From an uncultured Pirellula sp. (lineage in GTDB: Bacteria; Planctomycetota; Planctomycetia; Pirellulales; Pirellulaceae), in contig CAIOHR010000222.1 of the NCBI GenBank assembly GCA_903858115.1, forward strand, positions 1-64,000: a stretch of DNA of 64,000 nucleotides. The letters are read 5' to 3'. Made by a program: the position numbers and the translations under genes. Position 1 is the stretch's first letter. Every line of letters begins with the position of its first letter. Below the pieces are notes generated by a model. The model was not told the DNA's origin. It made no database searches and saw nothing but the letters and a program-made list of their open reading frames with translations. Of this stretch, positions 11,801-21,347 are shown one piece after another.

Positions 11801-13627
11801 CACGTCAAAGACCCGAGCAAACACGACCAGAGCAATGGCCGTGTCTATCGAATCAGCTACAACAACGCCAAACCAGTCCAAGTGGATTTGTCAAAAGCGT
11901 CCGATCTACAATTGGTCGAGCATCAAACCAGCAAGAATGATTGGTATGTCCGGACGGCCCGTCGCCTTTTGATGGAGCGACAACATCTTGGATCGCTTTC
12001 CACAATCGCATTGAGTGAGTTGGGGAAATTGCTCAAGCATGCGGAGCCACGCATTCGATTGCGTGCACTGTGGGCACTAGCTGCTTGCAGCAGTTTGACC
12101 CAAGCGGATATCGACTTAGCACTCGACGACAAGGATGAGCATGTAAGAGGATGGGGAGTTCGATTGCTTAGCCAGCCAGCCACCAGTTTCCTGAAGCAAC
12201 ACTCCCCAGCCGCATTCATGGAAGTGTTAGCATCGATGGCGGCCAACGATCCATCCGCTTTGGTCCGATGCGAATTGGCTGCTGCGTCTCATCGTCTGCC
12301 TGCGGCGGCGGCTCATAAAATAGTAGAACAGTTGGTCACCCACGCAGAAGACAATGGTGATCACAATCTTCCATGGATGGTTTGGTATGCAGCTTCTCGG
12401 GTGATTGAAGAGACACCGAAGGCGTCGATCGATTTGCTTGGTCGAAGTAAAATCGAAAAAGTGTCTGAGTATATCGCTCGTCAAGTTTCTCAAACCTATG
12501 TCGCAAAGCCGGACGAACGGAATTCGGAGACGTTTGTTTCGCTACTCAGCAAAGTTGCAAGCCATACTGTACCGGAAACAGCAGCGAAATGGATGGACTC
12601 GATCCTCGTAGCTTTGGAGTCCAAGAGAACGCTCAATGCTCCAACGGGGTGGCCGCAAGTCTCGAAAGAGTTGTTGTTGCACCCGAATGCCCCGATGCGA
12701 CTGCGTGGTGCACAACTGGCTAGCAAACTCAATGACAAAGACGCCCTTCAATTGCTCCGTGATTTGGTGGCACAGTCCTATGCGAAGGATGATGATCGAA
12801 TCGCTGCGTTGAATATTCTTAAGCAAGTGAAAGCAGAAGGGGTGTCTCCACTCGCTTTTGGACTTCTTAATAAACCGGGGATGCGCTCCGCTGCGTTGTC
12901 CGCGATCGCAGATTCTCTCGACGTCGACGGTGCGAAGCGAGTGCTGGACGTTGCGATCCAATGGCCAGAGATCGCGGATCGCCGTTTGGCATGGTTCGCG
13001 ATGTTGCGCCGAGTCCCGACGGCCGAAGTTCTGTTAAAGGCGTTGGAAAGTAAGAAGCTTCCGTCTGGCGACTTGACTGCCGATATGGTGCAACAGATTC
13101 AGCGATTGAATTCGGAGCCGTTGATGAATTTGGTCACACAGGTTTGGGGCAATGTTCGCGGCTTGGATGAAGATAAACAGAAAGCGGTTGCGAAAATTCG
13201 AACCTTGGTGGAAAAAGAGTCAAAAGATTTGGATCCAATGGCTGGCAAAGTCGTTTTCACGAAGATCTGCGGACAATGCCACGTGTTGTTTGGCGAAGGA
13301 GGAAAGATTGGACCTGAGCTAACCGGCTCCAATCGACGGGATGTGAATTACCTCTTGGAAAATATTTTGGATCCAAGTGCAGTCATGGCAAAAGAGTATC
13401 AGCCTATCATCGTGCGAACCAAAGATGAACAGACGGTAACAGGGCTTCTCAAGCAGAGCACACCCGATTCCATCCGATTGCAGACAGCCACGGACGAAGT
13501 GGTGATTTACACCTCGGAGATCGAAGAACGAAAGCAAAGCAAAACCTCGATGATGCCAAGCGATTTGCTAACTCCGCTGTCGGATTCCGAAATTCAATCT
13601 CTGTTTGCTTACCTGCGTTCCAAGTAA
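8870..13627 (+). CDS. Large secreted PVC-type haem-binding protein: VCBS/FG-GAP repeats, membrane-bound dehydrogenase-like beta-propeller, HEAT-like repeats, cytochrome c domain
   Basis: Signal peptide after M8870; Ca-binding-type DGDGNPD, DINNDRRLD; LPEGFSVQVIASEPVVRQPVAMTIDHRGRVWIAEAYQYP; C-terminal KICGQCHVLFGEGGKIGPELTGSNR. Confidence 0.88.
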   Translation: MIRFSLPMRLARFIVLGISMPCLLVNSMTIHSHGQGASQAQQPSSWSWESTKLSPLFFGEGGTICELDGDGNPDVVAGYNIYFGPAFDRAVPLVDAKPVSIIGYSKFFFAFDYDIDGDKNNDVIIIGFPGEAAHWYKNPGRDRARSGNWERFTILSSVDNESPTFTDVTGDGKPEIVCCNGGTFGYAEIPKDPTQPWSYVPISENGKYQRFTHGLGVGDVNDDGRLDIMSKEGWWEQPSDRSVTPWKIHRFAFSGPGGAQMYAVDLDGDGKTEVVTSLAAHGYGLVAYKKKSPAGDDWDRIDIMTDKVETSPTGLVVSQLHAIDIADMDNDGKPDIIAGKRFWAHNGSDRGENEPPLLAWFKPVVSNSGLRFIPNIVDDNSGVGTQIVAKDINNDRRLDILSVSKRGVHVLKQVMSSAAKPEEPKLARALAKIKDDLGGFRPAWSETLPMNVDFETGDLRDWSQTGAAFFNQPIKGDVVAARRKDMSSQHQGDYWVGSFEVTGDIAFGTLSSKPFRLQHPWVSFLQGGGSNSETRVEIVDFKTNEAIAKSVGHDAEAMKRAVLRLDRAVGSDVFIRLIDNNKDGWGHINFDDFRIHADEPKIASAQRLPTLDKLTYKSLPPDKVADAMTLPEGFSVQVIASEPVVRQPVAMTIDHRGRVWIAEAYQYPLRADGDAGKDRVLILEDTNGDGTLDSHKIFADNLNLVSGIEVGFGGLWVGAAPYLLFIPDKDGNDVADGPAIKKLEGWGYQDTHETLNSFIWGPDGWLYGCHGVFTHSDVRVVKSSPEETKAGPVTKINAGIWRYHPQSESFEVFAHGTSNPWGVDFNDTGDAFLTACVIPHLYHIIPQARYQRQAGQHFNPFTYSDIQTIALHRHWIGDTPHSGNNRSDSAGGGHAHSGAMFYLGGSWPEKYRNQLFMNNIHGARINQDKIARRGSGYLGDRAPDFLLANDLSSQILYFRSGPDGQVIAIDWYDAQQCHVKDPSKHDQSNGRVYRISYNNAKPVQVDLSKASDLQLVEHQTSKNDWYVRTARRLLMERQHLGSLSTIALSELGKLLKHAEPRIRLRALWALAACSSLTQADIDLALDDKDEHVRGWGVRLLSQPATSFLKQHSPAAFMEVLASMAANDPSALVRCELAAASHRLPAAAAHKIVEQLVTHAEDNGDHNLPWMVWYAASRVIEETPKASIDLLGRSKIEKVSEYIARQVSQTYVAKPDERNSETFVSLLSKVASHTVPETAAKWMDSILVALESKRTLNAPTGWPQVSKELLLHPNAPMRLRGAQLASKLNDKDALQLLRDLVAQSYAKDDDRIAALNILKQVKAEGVSPLAFGLLNKPGMRSAALSAIADSLDVDGAKRVLDVAIQWPEIADRRLAWFAMLRRVPTAEVLLKALESKKLPSGDLTADMVQQIQRLNSEPLMNLVTQVWGNVRGLDEDKQKAVAKIRTLVEKESKDLDPMAGKVVFTKICGQCHVLFGEGGKIGPELTGSNRRDVNYLLENILDPSAVMAKEYQPIIVRTKDEQTVTGLLKQSTPDSIRLQTATDEVVIYTSEIEERKQSKTSMMPSDLLTPLSDSEIQSLFAYLRSK

Positions 13628-13741
13628 GCAATGGTGCAGAAGTACTTTGGCAATACTCTTTTAACCGTCAGCCGCAGGCGTAAGCGAATCCAAATTTTTG
13701 CAATCAACCAAGCGATGAAACTAAATCAGAGGTACAAATTC

Positions 13742-15088
13742 ATGCGAACTGCGATCATCGGATTGGCTGTTCTTTATTGCTCGATGCTCGGTGAGCTCAT
13801 GGGACAAGAGCAGGTGGCAGTCAATCCCTATGTTATCTCGTTGCCTGCGGATCCACCTTACTACCGCATTCGTTACGATGCTTCATCGACTCCAGGCGAA
13901 TTGGTTTATCCAGTCAGCTTTTCCCTGTGGTTGCCTCCTGGTGTCAAGACATTGCGCGGAATTGTCGTGCATCAACATGGATGCGGCGAAGGTTCCTGCA
14001 AATCGGGGCAAACGGGTGCCCATGATTTGCATTGGCAAGCGCTCGCGCGCAAACACGATTGTGCGTTGCTCAGTCCTTCGTATGAGCAACCGGAGAAAGC
14101 GGATTGCCAACTATGGTGCAATCCTAGAAACGGATCAGATCGAGCGTTTCGAAAGTCATTGTCAGATCTTGCTGTCTTGACGGGGCATTCAGAACTGGCG
14201 ACCGTCCCATGGGCCCTTTGGGGACACAGCGGTGGCGGGCATTGGGCTGGTGGGATGACATTTCTTCATCCGGATCGCGTTGTTGCCGCTTGGTTGCGCT
14301 CAGGTGTACCGCCGCTCAAGGTTGCGGAGAACAAACCGAACCCATGGACCATCCCTGACGCGGCCTGTCATGTACCCATCCTTTGTAATCTTGGTACAAA
14401 AGAGGGAGTCACTGTCCAAGACGGTCGGTTTGCGAAAGTTTGGGAAGGTGTCGAAGCGTTCGTGCGAGAGATGCGATCGAAAGATGCATTGATAGGGATC
14501 GCGGTCGACCCACGCTCAAGTCACGATTGTGGCAACCAACGATACCTCGCGATACCGTGGCTCGATGCATGCTTGACAGCACGATTGCCGGCATCCCCCA
14601 GCGGCCCGCTTCGAAAGATGAAAATCAACGACGGATGGTTCGGTGGATTGGCGACCGAGTCGTTCGCTCCACTCGAGCCAAAATCGGCGATAGATTGGCA
14701 AGGCCCGAAGGAGTCAGCATTGTGGTTTCCCAACGAAACAATCGCGAAAGCGTGGATGCAATACTCCATCGACACGATGGTAAACGACACGACACCTCCG
14801 CCTGCACCCACGAATGTCCGAGTTGTTGGGAACGAGATAACGTGGGAATCCCATGCAGATTTGGAAAGCGGACTTGCCAGGTTTATTGTCGAGCGCGATG
14901 GTATTGAGATTGGTGTGCTCGAAGGAAAGAATGCATTCGGTCGGCCGATCTTTCAGAACAATTCCTACAGTGATACACCGACGCAACCGTTAGCTACCAT
15001 GAAGTATGTGGATGAAAAAGTGCGCGCTGGCGAAGTGTATCGATACAATGTCATTGCGGTAAACACGGTCGGGCTCAAGTCAAACTAG
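13742..15088 (+). CDS. Secreted alpha/beta-hydrolase-like protein with C-terminal fibronectin-III-like segment
   Basis: Signal peptide [47 protein letters not shown] (GxSGG nucleophile elbow); C-terminal [17 protein letters not shown]. Confidence 0.7.
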   Translation: MRTAIIGLAVLYCSMLGELMGQEQVAVNPYVISLPADPPYYRIRYDASSTPGELVYPVSFSLWLPPGVKTLRGIVVHQHGCGEGSCKSGQTGAHDLHWQALARKHDCALLSPSYEQPEKADCQLWCNPRNGSDRAFRKSLSDLAVLTGHSELATVPWALWGHSGGGHWAGGMTFLHPDRVVAAWLRSGVPPLKVAENKPNPWTIPDAACHVPILCNLGTKEGVTVQDGRFAKVWEGVEAFVREMRSKDALIGIAVDPRSSHDCGNQRYLAIPWLDACLTARLPASPSGPLRKMKINDGWFGGLATESFAPLEPKSAIDWQGPKESALWFPNETIAKAWMQYSIDTMVNDTTPPPAPTNVRVVGNEITWESHADLESGLARFIVERDGIEIGVLEGKNAFGRPIFQNNSYSDTPTQPLATMKYVDEKVRAGEVYRYNVIAVNTVGLKSN

Positions 15089-15099
15089 AGATCGAAATC

Positions 15100-16161
15100 A
15101 TGGACCCGAAACCAACTCCGAACCGTTCCGAATCGTCGCATGGTCGCGACTTGATGGTTCGACGCGAACGAACGATTCCTCGCCCTTTTCATACGCGATG
15201 GTCGGACCATCGAGCGTGGATTTCCAGTTGTATTCTTCATACCTGCCTATTCGTATCGGTCGCGATACTGTGGCGACCCATTGCGAAAGGGACCAACGGT
15301 GAAAAGGATCGTCCCATAGGCATCGCAGTCGTGCATCAGACCAGCAACGGGACCGAGTACTTCATTGCGGGCGGTTCTTCGGGGGCCACTGCTTCGGGCA
15401 ACACAGCCAGCGAAAATGCAGCCGCCGTTCCTGTGGCGACTCCAGGTGCAACGTCCGTCGAACAGATCTTGTCCGAATTGATGCCCGCTACATCCACCAA
15501 CGTCGGGACTGGAGCGGAGTCGATCGGTTCGGGACTAGCGGGCGGCGGGACATCCGGACTGAGTGGTGCAGACAAGGGAGAAGGGAAAACGCTTAATCAA
15601 ACCAAGACATCGTTTCTCGGTTTGGAGGGCGTTGGTGCATCGTTTGTTTATGTGTTGGATCGATCCGATTCGATGAACACACAATCGGGTGCGCCAATGT
15701 ATTTGGCAAAACGAGAATTGATGCAGAGTATCGAAAGTCTGGGTGAGAATCACCAGTTTCAAATCGTATTTTACAACGATTCCCCCAGTCCTTTGTCGTC
15801 CTCAAGAGGGGGCAACAACAGGTTACTCTTTGCCAAGCCCATCGAGAAATCACGCGCGACTCAATTCATCCGAGGAATGGTAGCCAACGGATCGACAGAG
15901 CATGCTAGAGCCTTGAAGAAAGGTCTAGACTACGCGCCGGACGTACTGTTTTTTATGACCGATGGAGATCTTCCTGGATTGTCTAGCAATCAGCTTGCCG
16001 AAGTCCAAGAGGCGGCAACTCGAAGCGGCACAACGATTCATACCATCCAATTTCGAGGCGGGCCACAAGAAGGGGATGGAGGCTGGATCCGAAGCTTGGC
16101 CGAAATGAATCGAGGCAAGTATCGCTACGTGAACGTCGAAGAAATGCGGGCTGCGGAATAG
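15100..16161 (+). CDS. von Willebrand factor A domain protein with N-terminal transmembrane segment
   Basis: FVYVLDRSDSMNTQSG (MIDAS-like DxSxS), LFFMTDGDLPGL; TM ISSCILHTCLFVSVAILW. Confidence 0.8.
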   Translation: MDPKPTPNRSESSHGRDLMVRRERTIPRPFHTRWSDHRAWISSCILHTCLFVSVAILWRPIAKGTNGEKDRPIGIAVVHQTSNGTEYFIAGGSSGATASGNTASENAAAVPVATPGATSVEQILSELMPATSTNVGTGAESIGSGLAGGGTSGLSGADKGEGKTLNQTKTSFLGLEGVGASFVYVLDRSDSMNTQSGAPMYLAKRELMQSIESLGENHQFQIVFYNDSPSPLSSSRGGNNRLLFAKPIEKSRATQFIRGMVANGSTEHARALKKGLDYAPDVLFFMTDGDLPGLSSNQLAEVQEAATRSGTTIHTIQFRGGPQEGDGGWIRSLAEMNRGKYRYVNVEEMRAAE

Positions 16162-16254
16162 ATTGTCATTTTCCAGCAGCGCCGTTTGATGCGACAACAA
16201 CGGCTTGGCCACCAGCGATAAATCCCATAGCCCAGGAAAGCTCTTTCCTTTTCG

Positions 16255-16355
16255 AGGCTACTACGCTGCTCGACAGCGTAGGGCCATAGCCGTAACCAGA
16301 CGGGTCGATGTCGGCAGACGCCACCACGCTGCTCGCCAGCGTGGAGCGCTGGTCT
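16255..16355 (+). repeat. Dispersed double-hairpin repeat, copy 1
   Basis: Hairpins CTACGCTG-ctcga-CAGCGTAG (16261-16281) and CCACGCTG-ctcgc-CAGCGTGG (16324-16344); aligns over ~100 bp with the reverse complement of 42817-42920. Confidence 0.85.
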
Positions 16356-16468
16356 GACAGCGCACGCAAACTGACCAGCATCCTACGTTGACAATGGCTA
16401 ACACAAGGGGCGATTCTGAAGTTCGAACCGATCATCTGCGATCCTATTCAATGTTGAAGCAATCAACT

Positions 16469-17071
16469 CTATTCGTTGGTAGAATCTGTTTCGGTGGGAT
16501 CGTCCTCGCCGATCGCATGGCGGACCAGTTCGCGAAATGCAGTGCGAACTGATGGGTGCAAGAATCGAGCGAACGAACCGTCGATCTTTCGAATCGCGAT
16601 GAGTTCGACGACGTCCGCAAAGTCTTTGTGCGTCCGTCTCAGGCTTCCCATTCCACAAGCGAGCTTCATCTCAATCAATCGAGAAAGTCGAACCACGGAT
16701 AAGCCTTCGCGTTCCTCAATATTTGAATCGCCAAACGGCTCCGGAATCTTGACTTCAGACCCTTTGCCAGCGTTTTCGCCCGCCAGTAGAAATTGCACAG
16801 GTACTCCACTAGAACTTCGAAACTCTCTCAATTCCGCGTTCCATTGGAAGGAATCCGCCAATAGCAACTCCTTCACCTTGAGCGAGTCTTTTGAATAAAT
16901 GATCACGTCCAAATCCGTGGTGTTGCGTTGGTAACCATGTAGACAGACCGCAACTCCCCCGCAAATCGAATGGGGGATATCAGACTGTTGGAATATTCGC
17001 TCGCAACGCAATGCGACCTCCCAGAGGGACTCGTTTCCCAGCATCGCGTAAACCTTTTGACTAGTAATCAT
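16469..17071 (-). CDS. Putative nucleotidyltransferase-fold protein
   Basis: ICGGVAVCLHGYQRNTTDLDVIIYS resembles the GG…DxD nucleotidyltransferase core. Confidence 0.55.
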   Translation of the reverse strand: MITSQKVYAMLGNESLWEVALRCERIFQQSDIPHSICGGVAVCLHGYQRNTTDLDVIIYSKDSLKVKELLLADSFQWNAELREFRSSSGVPVQFLLAGENAGKGSEVKIPEPFGDSNIEEREGLSVVRLSRLIEMKLACGMGSLRRTHKDFADVVELIAIRKIDGSFARFLHPSVRTAFRELVRHAIGEDDPTETDSTNE

Positions 17072-17231
17072 GGCTAGACCTCAAATTTCCTCGATTGTAG
17101 CCCAGAATGAACTTTCTAGTTACTTTCCCAGCCTCGATTTGGACTGCCAAAATGGAGTATTTGGGTTACATTAACGGGCCAACAAGACGATCTTTTTTAG
17201 AATCCGCTTCCCCCGATCCCGATGTCTAGGC

Positions 17232-18017
17232 ATGGCAAAACCAAGAGTTCTCGTACTTCGTGCCCCCGGTACGAATTGTGATGTGGAAACATCGTACGCT
17301 TTCGAAATGGCGGGAGCTGAACCTGTTCGTCTCCATGTCAACCAATTGATGGAGAATCCGTCGCTCGCTTCGACGTTTCAGATACTCTGCTTTCCCGGCG
17401 GATTCAGTTACGGGGATGATATCGCAGCCGGTCGAATTCTCGCGACACAAATCAAAACGTTCCTGAGCGAGACGCTCGAGATGTTTCGGCAAGAGGATCG
17501 TTTGGTTTTGGGCATCTGCAATGGTTTTCAAATCATGATGCGATTGGGGATCTTTTTTGAACAAGCGGAAAAGACGCCACCTGCGACTCTGACGTGGAAT
17601 CGCCAAGGGCGATTCGAAGATCGTTGGGTGCACTTGAAACCGACCAGTGATCATTGCGTCTTCTTGAAGGGGATATCGCAGTGCTACCTGCCGATGGCGC
17701 ACGCCGAAGGACGTTTTTTGTTTCGCGATGACGCCACGCGTGAAATCATGCAAGCCAGCAATCAAGTGGCCATTCAATATTGCAATCCCGCGGGCGAAAC
17801 GGGCGACAGCATTTTGGCGTTTCCCGACAATCCGAATGGTGCCGAGTCGAACGTCGCAGGCATTTGCGATACGAGCGGACGCATCTTTGGATTGATGCCA
17901 CACCCAGAGCGACATCTATTCGCCACCAACCATCCGCAGTGGACTCGGCGACGTGAACAACCGGAGCATGGCGAGGGGTTGAAAGTCTTTCAAAACGCAG
18001 TCGCTTACTTCGGATAG
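17232..18017 (+). CDS. purQ: Phosphoribosylformylglycinamidine synthase subunit PurQ
   Basis: PRVLVLRAPGTNCDVETSYAFEMAGAE, FPGGFSYGDDIAAGRILA, LGICNGFQIM, GLMPHPERH. Confidence 0.95.
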   Translation: MAKPRVLVLRAPGTNCDVETSYAFEMAGAEPVRLHVNQLMENPSLASTFQILCFPGGFSYGDDIAAGRILATQIKTFLSETLEMFRQEDRLVLGICNGFQIMMRLGIFFEQAEKTPPATLTWNRQGRFEDRWVHLKPTSDHCVFLKGISQCYLPMAHAEGRFLFRDDATREIMQASNQVAIQYCNPAGETGDSILAFPDNPNGAESNVAGICDTSGRIFGLMPHPERHLFATNHPQWTRRREQPEHGEGLKVFQNAVAYFG

Positions 18018-18044
18018 TTTCGTTTCAGCAAGGGTACGTGCACC

Positions 18045-18887
18045 ATGCGAGTTGTTCACTCACCTCACGAAGTCTACGCATTGGTGGACTTTGAAAGACG
18101 AAACGGAAATCGTGTCGGGCTAGTACCCACCATGGGTGCTTTGCATGCAGGGCATGTTTCGCTGGTAGAGCAGGCCAAGCTACAGTCCGATATCGTGGCC
18201 GCTACGATCTTTGTGAACCCAACGCAGTTTGGTCCCAAGGAAGACTTTGGCAAGTATCCGCGAACCCTCGAATCGGACTTGGAGAAATTGGATGCTGTCG
18301 GTTGCGATATCGTGTTTGTACCGAGTTCGGAACAAATCTATGCACCCGAGCACTCGACCTACATCGAACCGCCGAAAGTAGCCAATCGCTGGGAAGGCGA
18401 GATCCGACCTGGGCATTTTCGTGGGGTGACGACGATCGTTCTCAAGCTGTTCATGATGGTCCCGGCTCAGGTTGCCTTTTTTGGTCGCAAGGATTATCAA
18501 CAAGTGGCGGTGATTCGAGCTATGGTCGAGGATTTGAATCTGCCTATTCAGATTGTGACATGCGATACGATTCGCGAGACAGATGGTTTGGCGATGAGCA
18601 GTCGGAATCGTTATTTGAACGACTCGGAGCGTTCGCGTGCACTCAGTTTGAGCCGAGCGTTGAAAGCTGCCAACGCCATGGTTGAAGCTGGCTGTCGCAA
18701 CGTATCGGACATTGAAAACGAAATGACGAAAATGTTGCTCGCCGCCCCCGTCGATTCGATCGATTATGCCCGGATCGTCGACGGTGACACGTTGGAACCT
18801 CTTTCTGAAGTAACATCGCCTGCTGTTGCGATTATTGCTGCCAGACTCGGAACGACCCGATTGATTGATAACTGCATCTTGCGTTGA
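18045..18887 (+). CDS. panC: Pantothenate synthetase
   Basis: VGLVPTMGALHAGHVSLVEQA, TIFVNPTQFGPKEDF, GHFRGVTTIVLKLF, FFGRKDYQQ, MSSRNRYL. Confidence 0.97.
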   Translation: MRVVHSPHEVYALVDFERRNGNRVGLVPTMGALHAGHVSLVEQAKLQSDIVAATIFVNPTQFGPKEDFGKYPRTLESDLEKLDAVGCDIVFVPSSEQIYAPEHSTYIEPPKVANRWEGEIRPGHFRGVTTIVLKLFMMVPAQVAFFGRKDYQQVAVIRAMVEDLNLPIQIVTCDTIRETDGLAMSSRNRYLNDSERSRALSLSRALKAANAMVEAGCRNVSDIENEMTKMLLAAPVDSIDYARIVDGDTLEPLSEVTSPAVAIIAARLGTTRLIDNCILR

Positions 18888-19436
18888 CTTTGTGGTTCTG
18901 AGCTCGTCCAACTGGTCGCGCGCAAGGTTCGTTTAGCTACAGAACGTGATTCCCCGGTGGCGGAATGCCACAGTGGTGTTGCATTGTTTGATCGCGGTGG
19001 TTCAGGCAGAGAAACATCAAATACTTGTGTATCCCGATAATCCCGGCATGCATGCAAGACCGATACAACATAAGAAAGCAAAGTCACGAGCGCACGGCGA
19101 TTTGGATGATCATCAGCCACCTAGGAATCGCCAGTCAACTGACAGGTCGGCGCATAAGCCTGGATCTATGGATGCGATCGATTGACGTTGTCTTGGAGAA
19201 TCCACTCGCATGGATTTGCCCGATACTTTTTGCTCTTTTGAATTCTTGGATTGAGCACCGACGACTCCAGCATTTCCCATGTATCGAATTCTGCCTCATC
19301 TGTTCGGGGGTGAAATCGAGCTGGCACATACTCGGTCAGTAACGAACTCGAAACAATTATGCAGAAACTATCGTCGGGGTTAACGGTAGCGTAGGTTCGG
19401 TGGACGGATCAGAAGAAAAAAGGACAGACGCATCCT

Positions 19437-19520
19437 ACTGCTTTTACCTCCAGTTCGGTATCTATCATCGCAGCCAGGCTTGGAATGACGCGAATGATCG
19501 ACAATTGTATTTTGCTCTGA
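19437..19520 (+). pseudogene. Relic of a second panC 3' end
   Basis: Frame reads TAFTSSSVSIIAARLGMTRMIDNCILL*, matching PanC C-terminus EVTSPAVAIIAARLGTTRLIDNCILR*; no upstream panC-like sequence seen. Confidence 0.8.
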
Positions 19521-19585
19521 TTGCATGATCCCGTGTAGGTTTTATCCGGCTACAATGGGAGGCTCGGATCATTCTTGCCTCTCCT

Positions 19586-21265
19586 TTGTTGGGATTTTTC
19601 GTGAAGCAATTACTCTCCTTCTTTGTACTTCTGTATGCCGTGACTTCTGTTGGCTCGGCTAGTCATCCAAACGTATTGCTCCTTTGCGTGGATGATTTGA
19701 AACCGGCGATCGGTTGCTTTGGCGATAGGCAGGCCAAGACGCCGAACATTGATAAGTTGGCGTCGCGCGGTGTGCTCTTTGAACGAGCGTTCTGCAATCA
19801 AGCCGTCTGTTCACCTTCGCGAAACGCGTTGATGACGAGTCTTCGGCCGCAAACGATCGGCATCTACGATCTGCCGACACACTTCCGAAATGCTGCACCG
19901 AATGCGGTGACGCTGGGACAATATTTGAAGTCGCATGGTTATCGCGCCGAAGGACTTGGAAAGATATTGCATACTGGCCATGGAAACATCGATGATGCCG
20001 ATTCCTGGTCGGTTCCTTCGTGGCGTCCGAAAGCTGGCAACTATGCATTGAAGTCCAGTACCGAAGATTCTGTAGCGAGCAAAAACGGGCCGAAGGGAGC
20101 CGCTTACGAATTGGCCGATGTTCCGGATAACCAATACACCGACGGTATGGTTGCCGATGAAGCAATCGAACGATTGCGCGCTGCCAAAGAAAGAAAAGAT
20201 CAACCCTTTTTCATCGCAGTCGGCTTCGTGAAGCCTCACTTGCCTTTCGTAGCGCCGAAGAAGTACTGGGACATGCATGATCGAAATGCGTTCGAGCTAG
20301 CGTCGATTCAAACTCCGCCCACAGATGCTCCCAGTTACGCACCACAACAAGGCGGAGAGTTACGCAATTACAAAGACATTCCGGGCAGTGGGACGTTGCC
20401 TCTCGAACTTCAACGCACTTTGATTCACGGTTACTATGCCGCAACCAGCTATATGGATGCACAGGCTGGAAGGGTTCTCGACGAGTTGGATCGATTGCAG
20501 TTCACACAGAATACCATCGTCGTTTTGTGGGGCGATCACGGTTGGCATCTTGGGGACCACGGAATCTGGTGCAAGCATACGAACTACGAACAAGCGGCCC
20601 GTATTCCGGTGATCGTCTCCGCCCCGGGGATAAAGGCGGGAGTCAAATCCAAGTCGCTGATCGAGACCGTCGATCTGTACCCGACGATCGCTGAATTGGC
20701 TGGGCTTCCTGCTCCTCAAGGGCTCGATGGAAAGAGTTTTGTCCAGGCGTTGCAAGATGGCACGAAACCAGCGAGAGATTACGTGAGCCATGTTTATCCC
20801 CGGAGCACGAAGGAGAAAGGGAACTTGTTGGGGAGGGCGATTCGCGATGAACGATATCGTTTCGTCGAGTGGAAGAAACCAGGCGATGCACCCGAGACCG
20901 CAGAGTTCGAGCTTTATGATTACATATCCGATCCATTAGAATCGGCCAATTTGGCGAGCAAGTTGCCTGCGGTTGTCGCGTCCTTTCGATCGATCCTCGC
21001 GAAGCATCCAGAAGCCAAGCCACAGTGGCAAGCAGGCTCCGAAGACTCCGCTAAGTCAACGTCTGCAAGCAAACCGAAGCAGGACCGAGTCCAGATGTTT
21101 AGGCGACGCGACAAGGACAAAGATGGTCGCTTAACCAAAGAAGAATTTCTCAGCGAGCAATCGGATCCCGATGAAGCCCCCAAGCGTTTTTTGAAGTTTG
21201 ACGCCAACGGCGATGGCTTTCTCAGTCAGGATGAGTTTGTATTCTCCGGAAAATCGAACAATTAG
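19586..21265 (+). CDS. Sulfatase (iduronate-2-sulfatase-like) with C-terminal EF-hand pair
   Basis: HPNVLLLCVDDLKPAIGCFGD, AVCSPSRNALMTS (FGly motif), LWGDHGWHLGDHG; C-terminal DKDKDGRLTKEEF and DANGDGFLSQDEF. Confidence 0.93.
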   Translation: MLGFFVKQLLSFFVLLYAVTSVGSASHPNVLLLCVDDLKPAIGCFGDRQAKTPNIDKLASRGVLFERAFCNQAVCSPSRNALMTSLRPQTIGIYDLPTHFRNAAPNAVTLGQYLKSHGYRAEGLGKILHTGHGNIDDADSWSVPSWRPKAGNYALKSSTEDSVASKNGPKGAAYELADVPDNQYTDGMVADEAIERLRAAKERKDQPFFIAVGFVKPHLPFVAPKKYWDMHDRNAFELASIQTPPTDAPSYAPQQGGELRNYKDIPGSGTLPLELQRTLIHGYYAATSYMDAQAGRVLDELDRLQFTQNTIVVLWGDHGWHLGDHGIWCKHTNYEQAARIPVIVSAPGIKAGVKSKSLIETVDLYPTIAELAGLPAPQGLDGKSFVQALQDGTKPARDYVSHVYPRSTKEKGNLLGRAIRDERYRFVEWKKPGDAPETAEFELYDYISDPLESANLASKLPAVVASFRSILAKHPEAKPQWQAGSEDSAKSTSASKPKQDRVQMFRRRDKDKDGRLTKEEFLSEQSDPDEAPKRFLKFDANGDGFLSQDEFVFSGKSNN

Positions 21266-21347
21266 TGAAGTTTTCTTGGGTTGCTTGCAAATGAATGATC
21301 AAATACTCGCTCGCGAGACGACCTGGATGATTAGGTTTTGAGGGCTG

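Noticed and set aside
14440-14907. 155-aa plus-strand ORF in alternate frame of the alpha/beta-hydrolase-like gene
   Set aside because: Alternate-frame open stretch with no domain; main frame has a signal peptide and GxSGG motif.
17226-17915. 229-aa minus-strand ORF opposite purQ
   Set aside because: Shadow ORF; purQ on the plus strand has full family motifs.
18180-18911. 243-aa minus-strand ORF opposite panC
   Set aside because: Shadow ORF; panC on the plus strand is unambiguous.
18888-19430. Several short ORFs between panC and the panC relic (e.g. 18946-19185, 19025-19342)
   Set aside because: No motif, overlapping frames on both strands, no convincing ribosome-binding sites; treated as non-coding.
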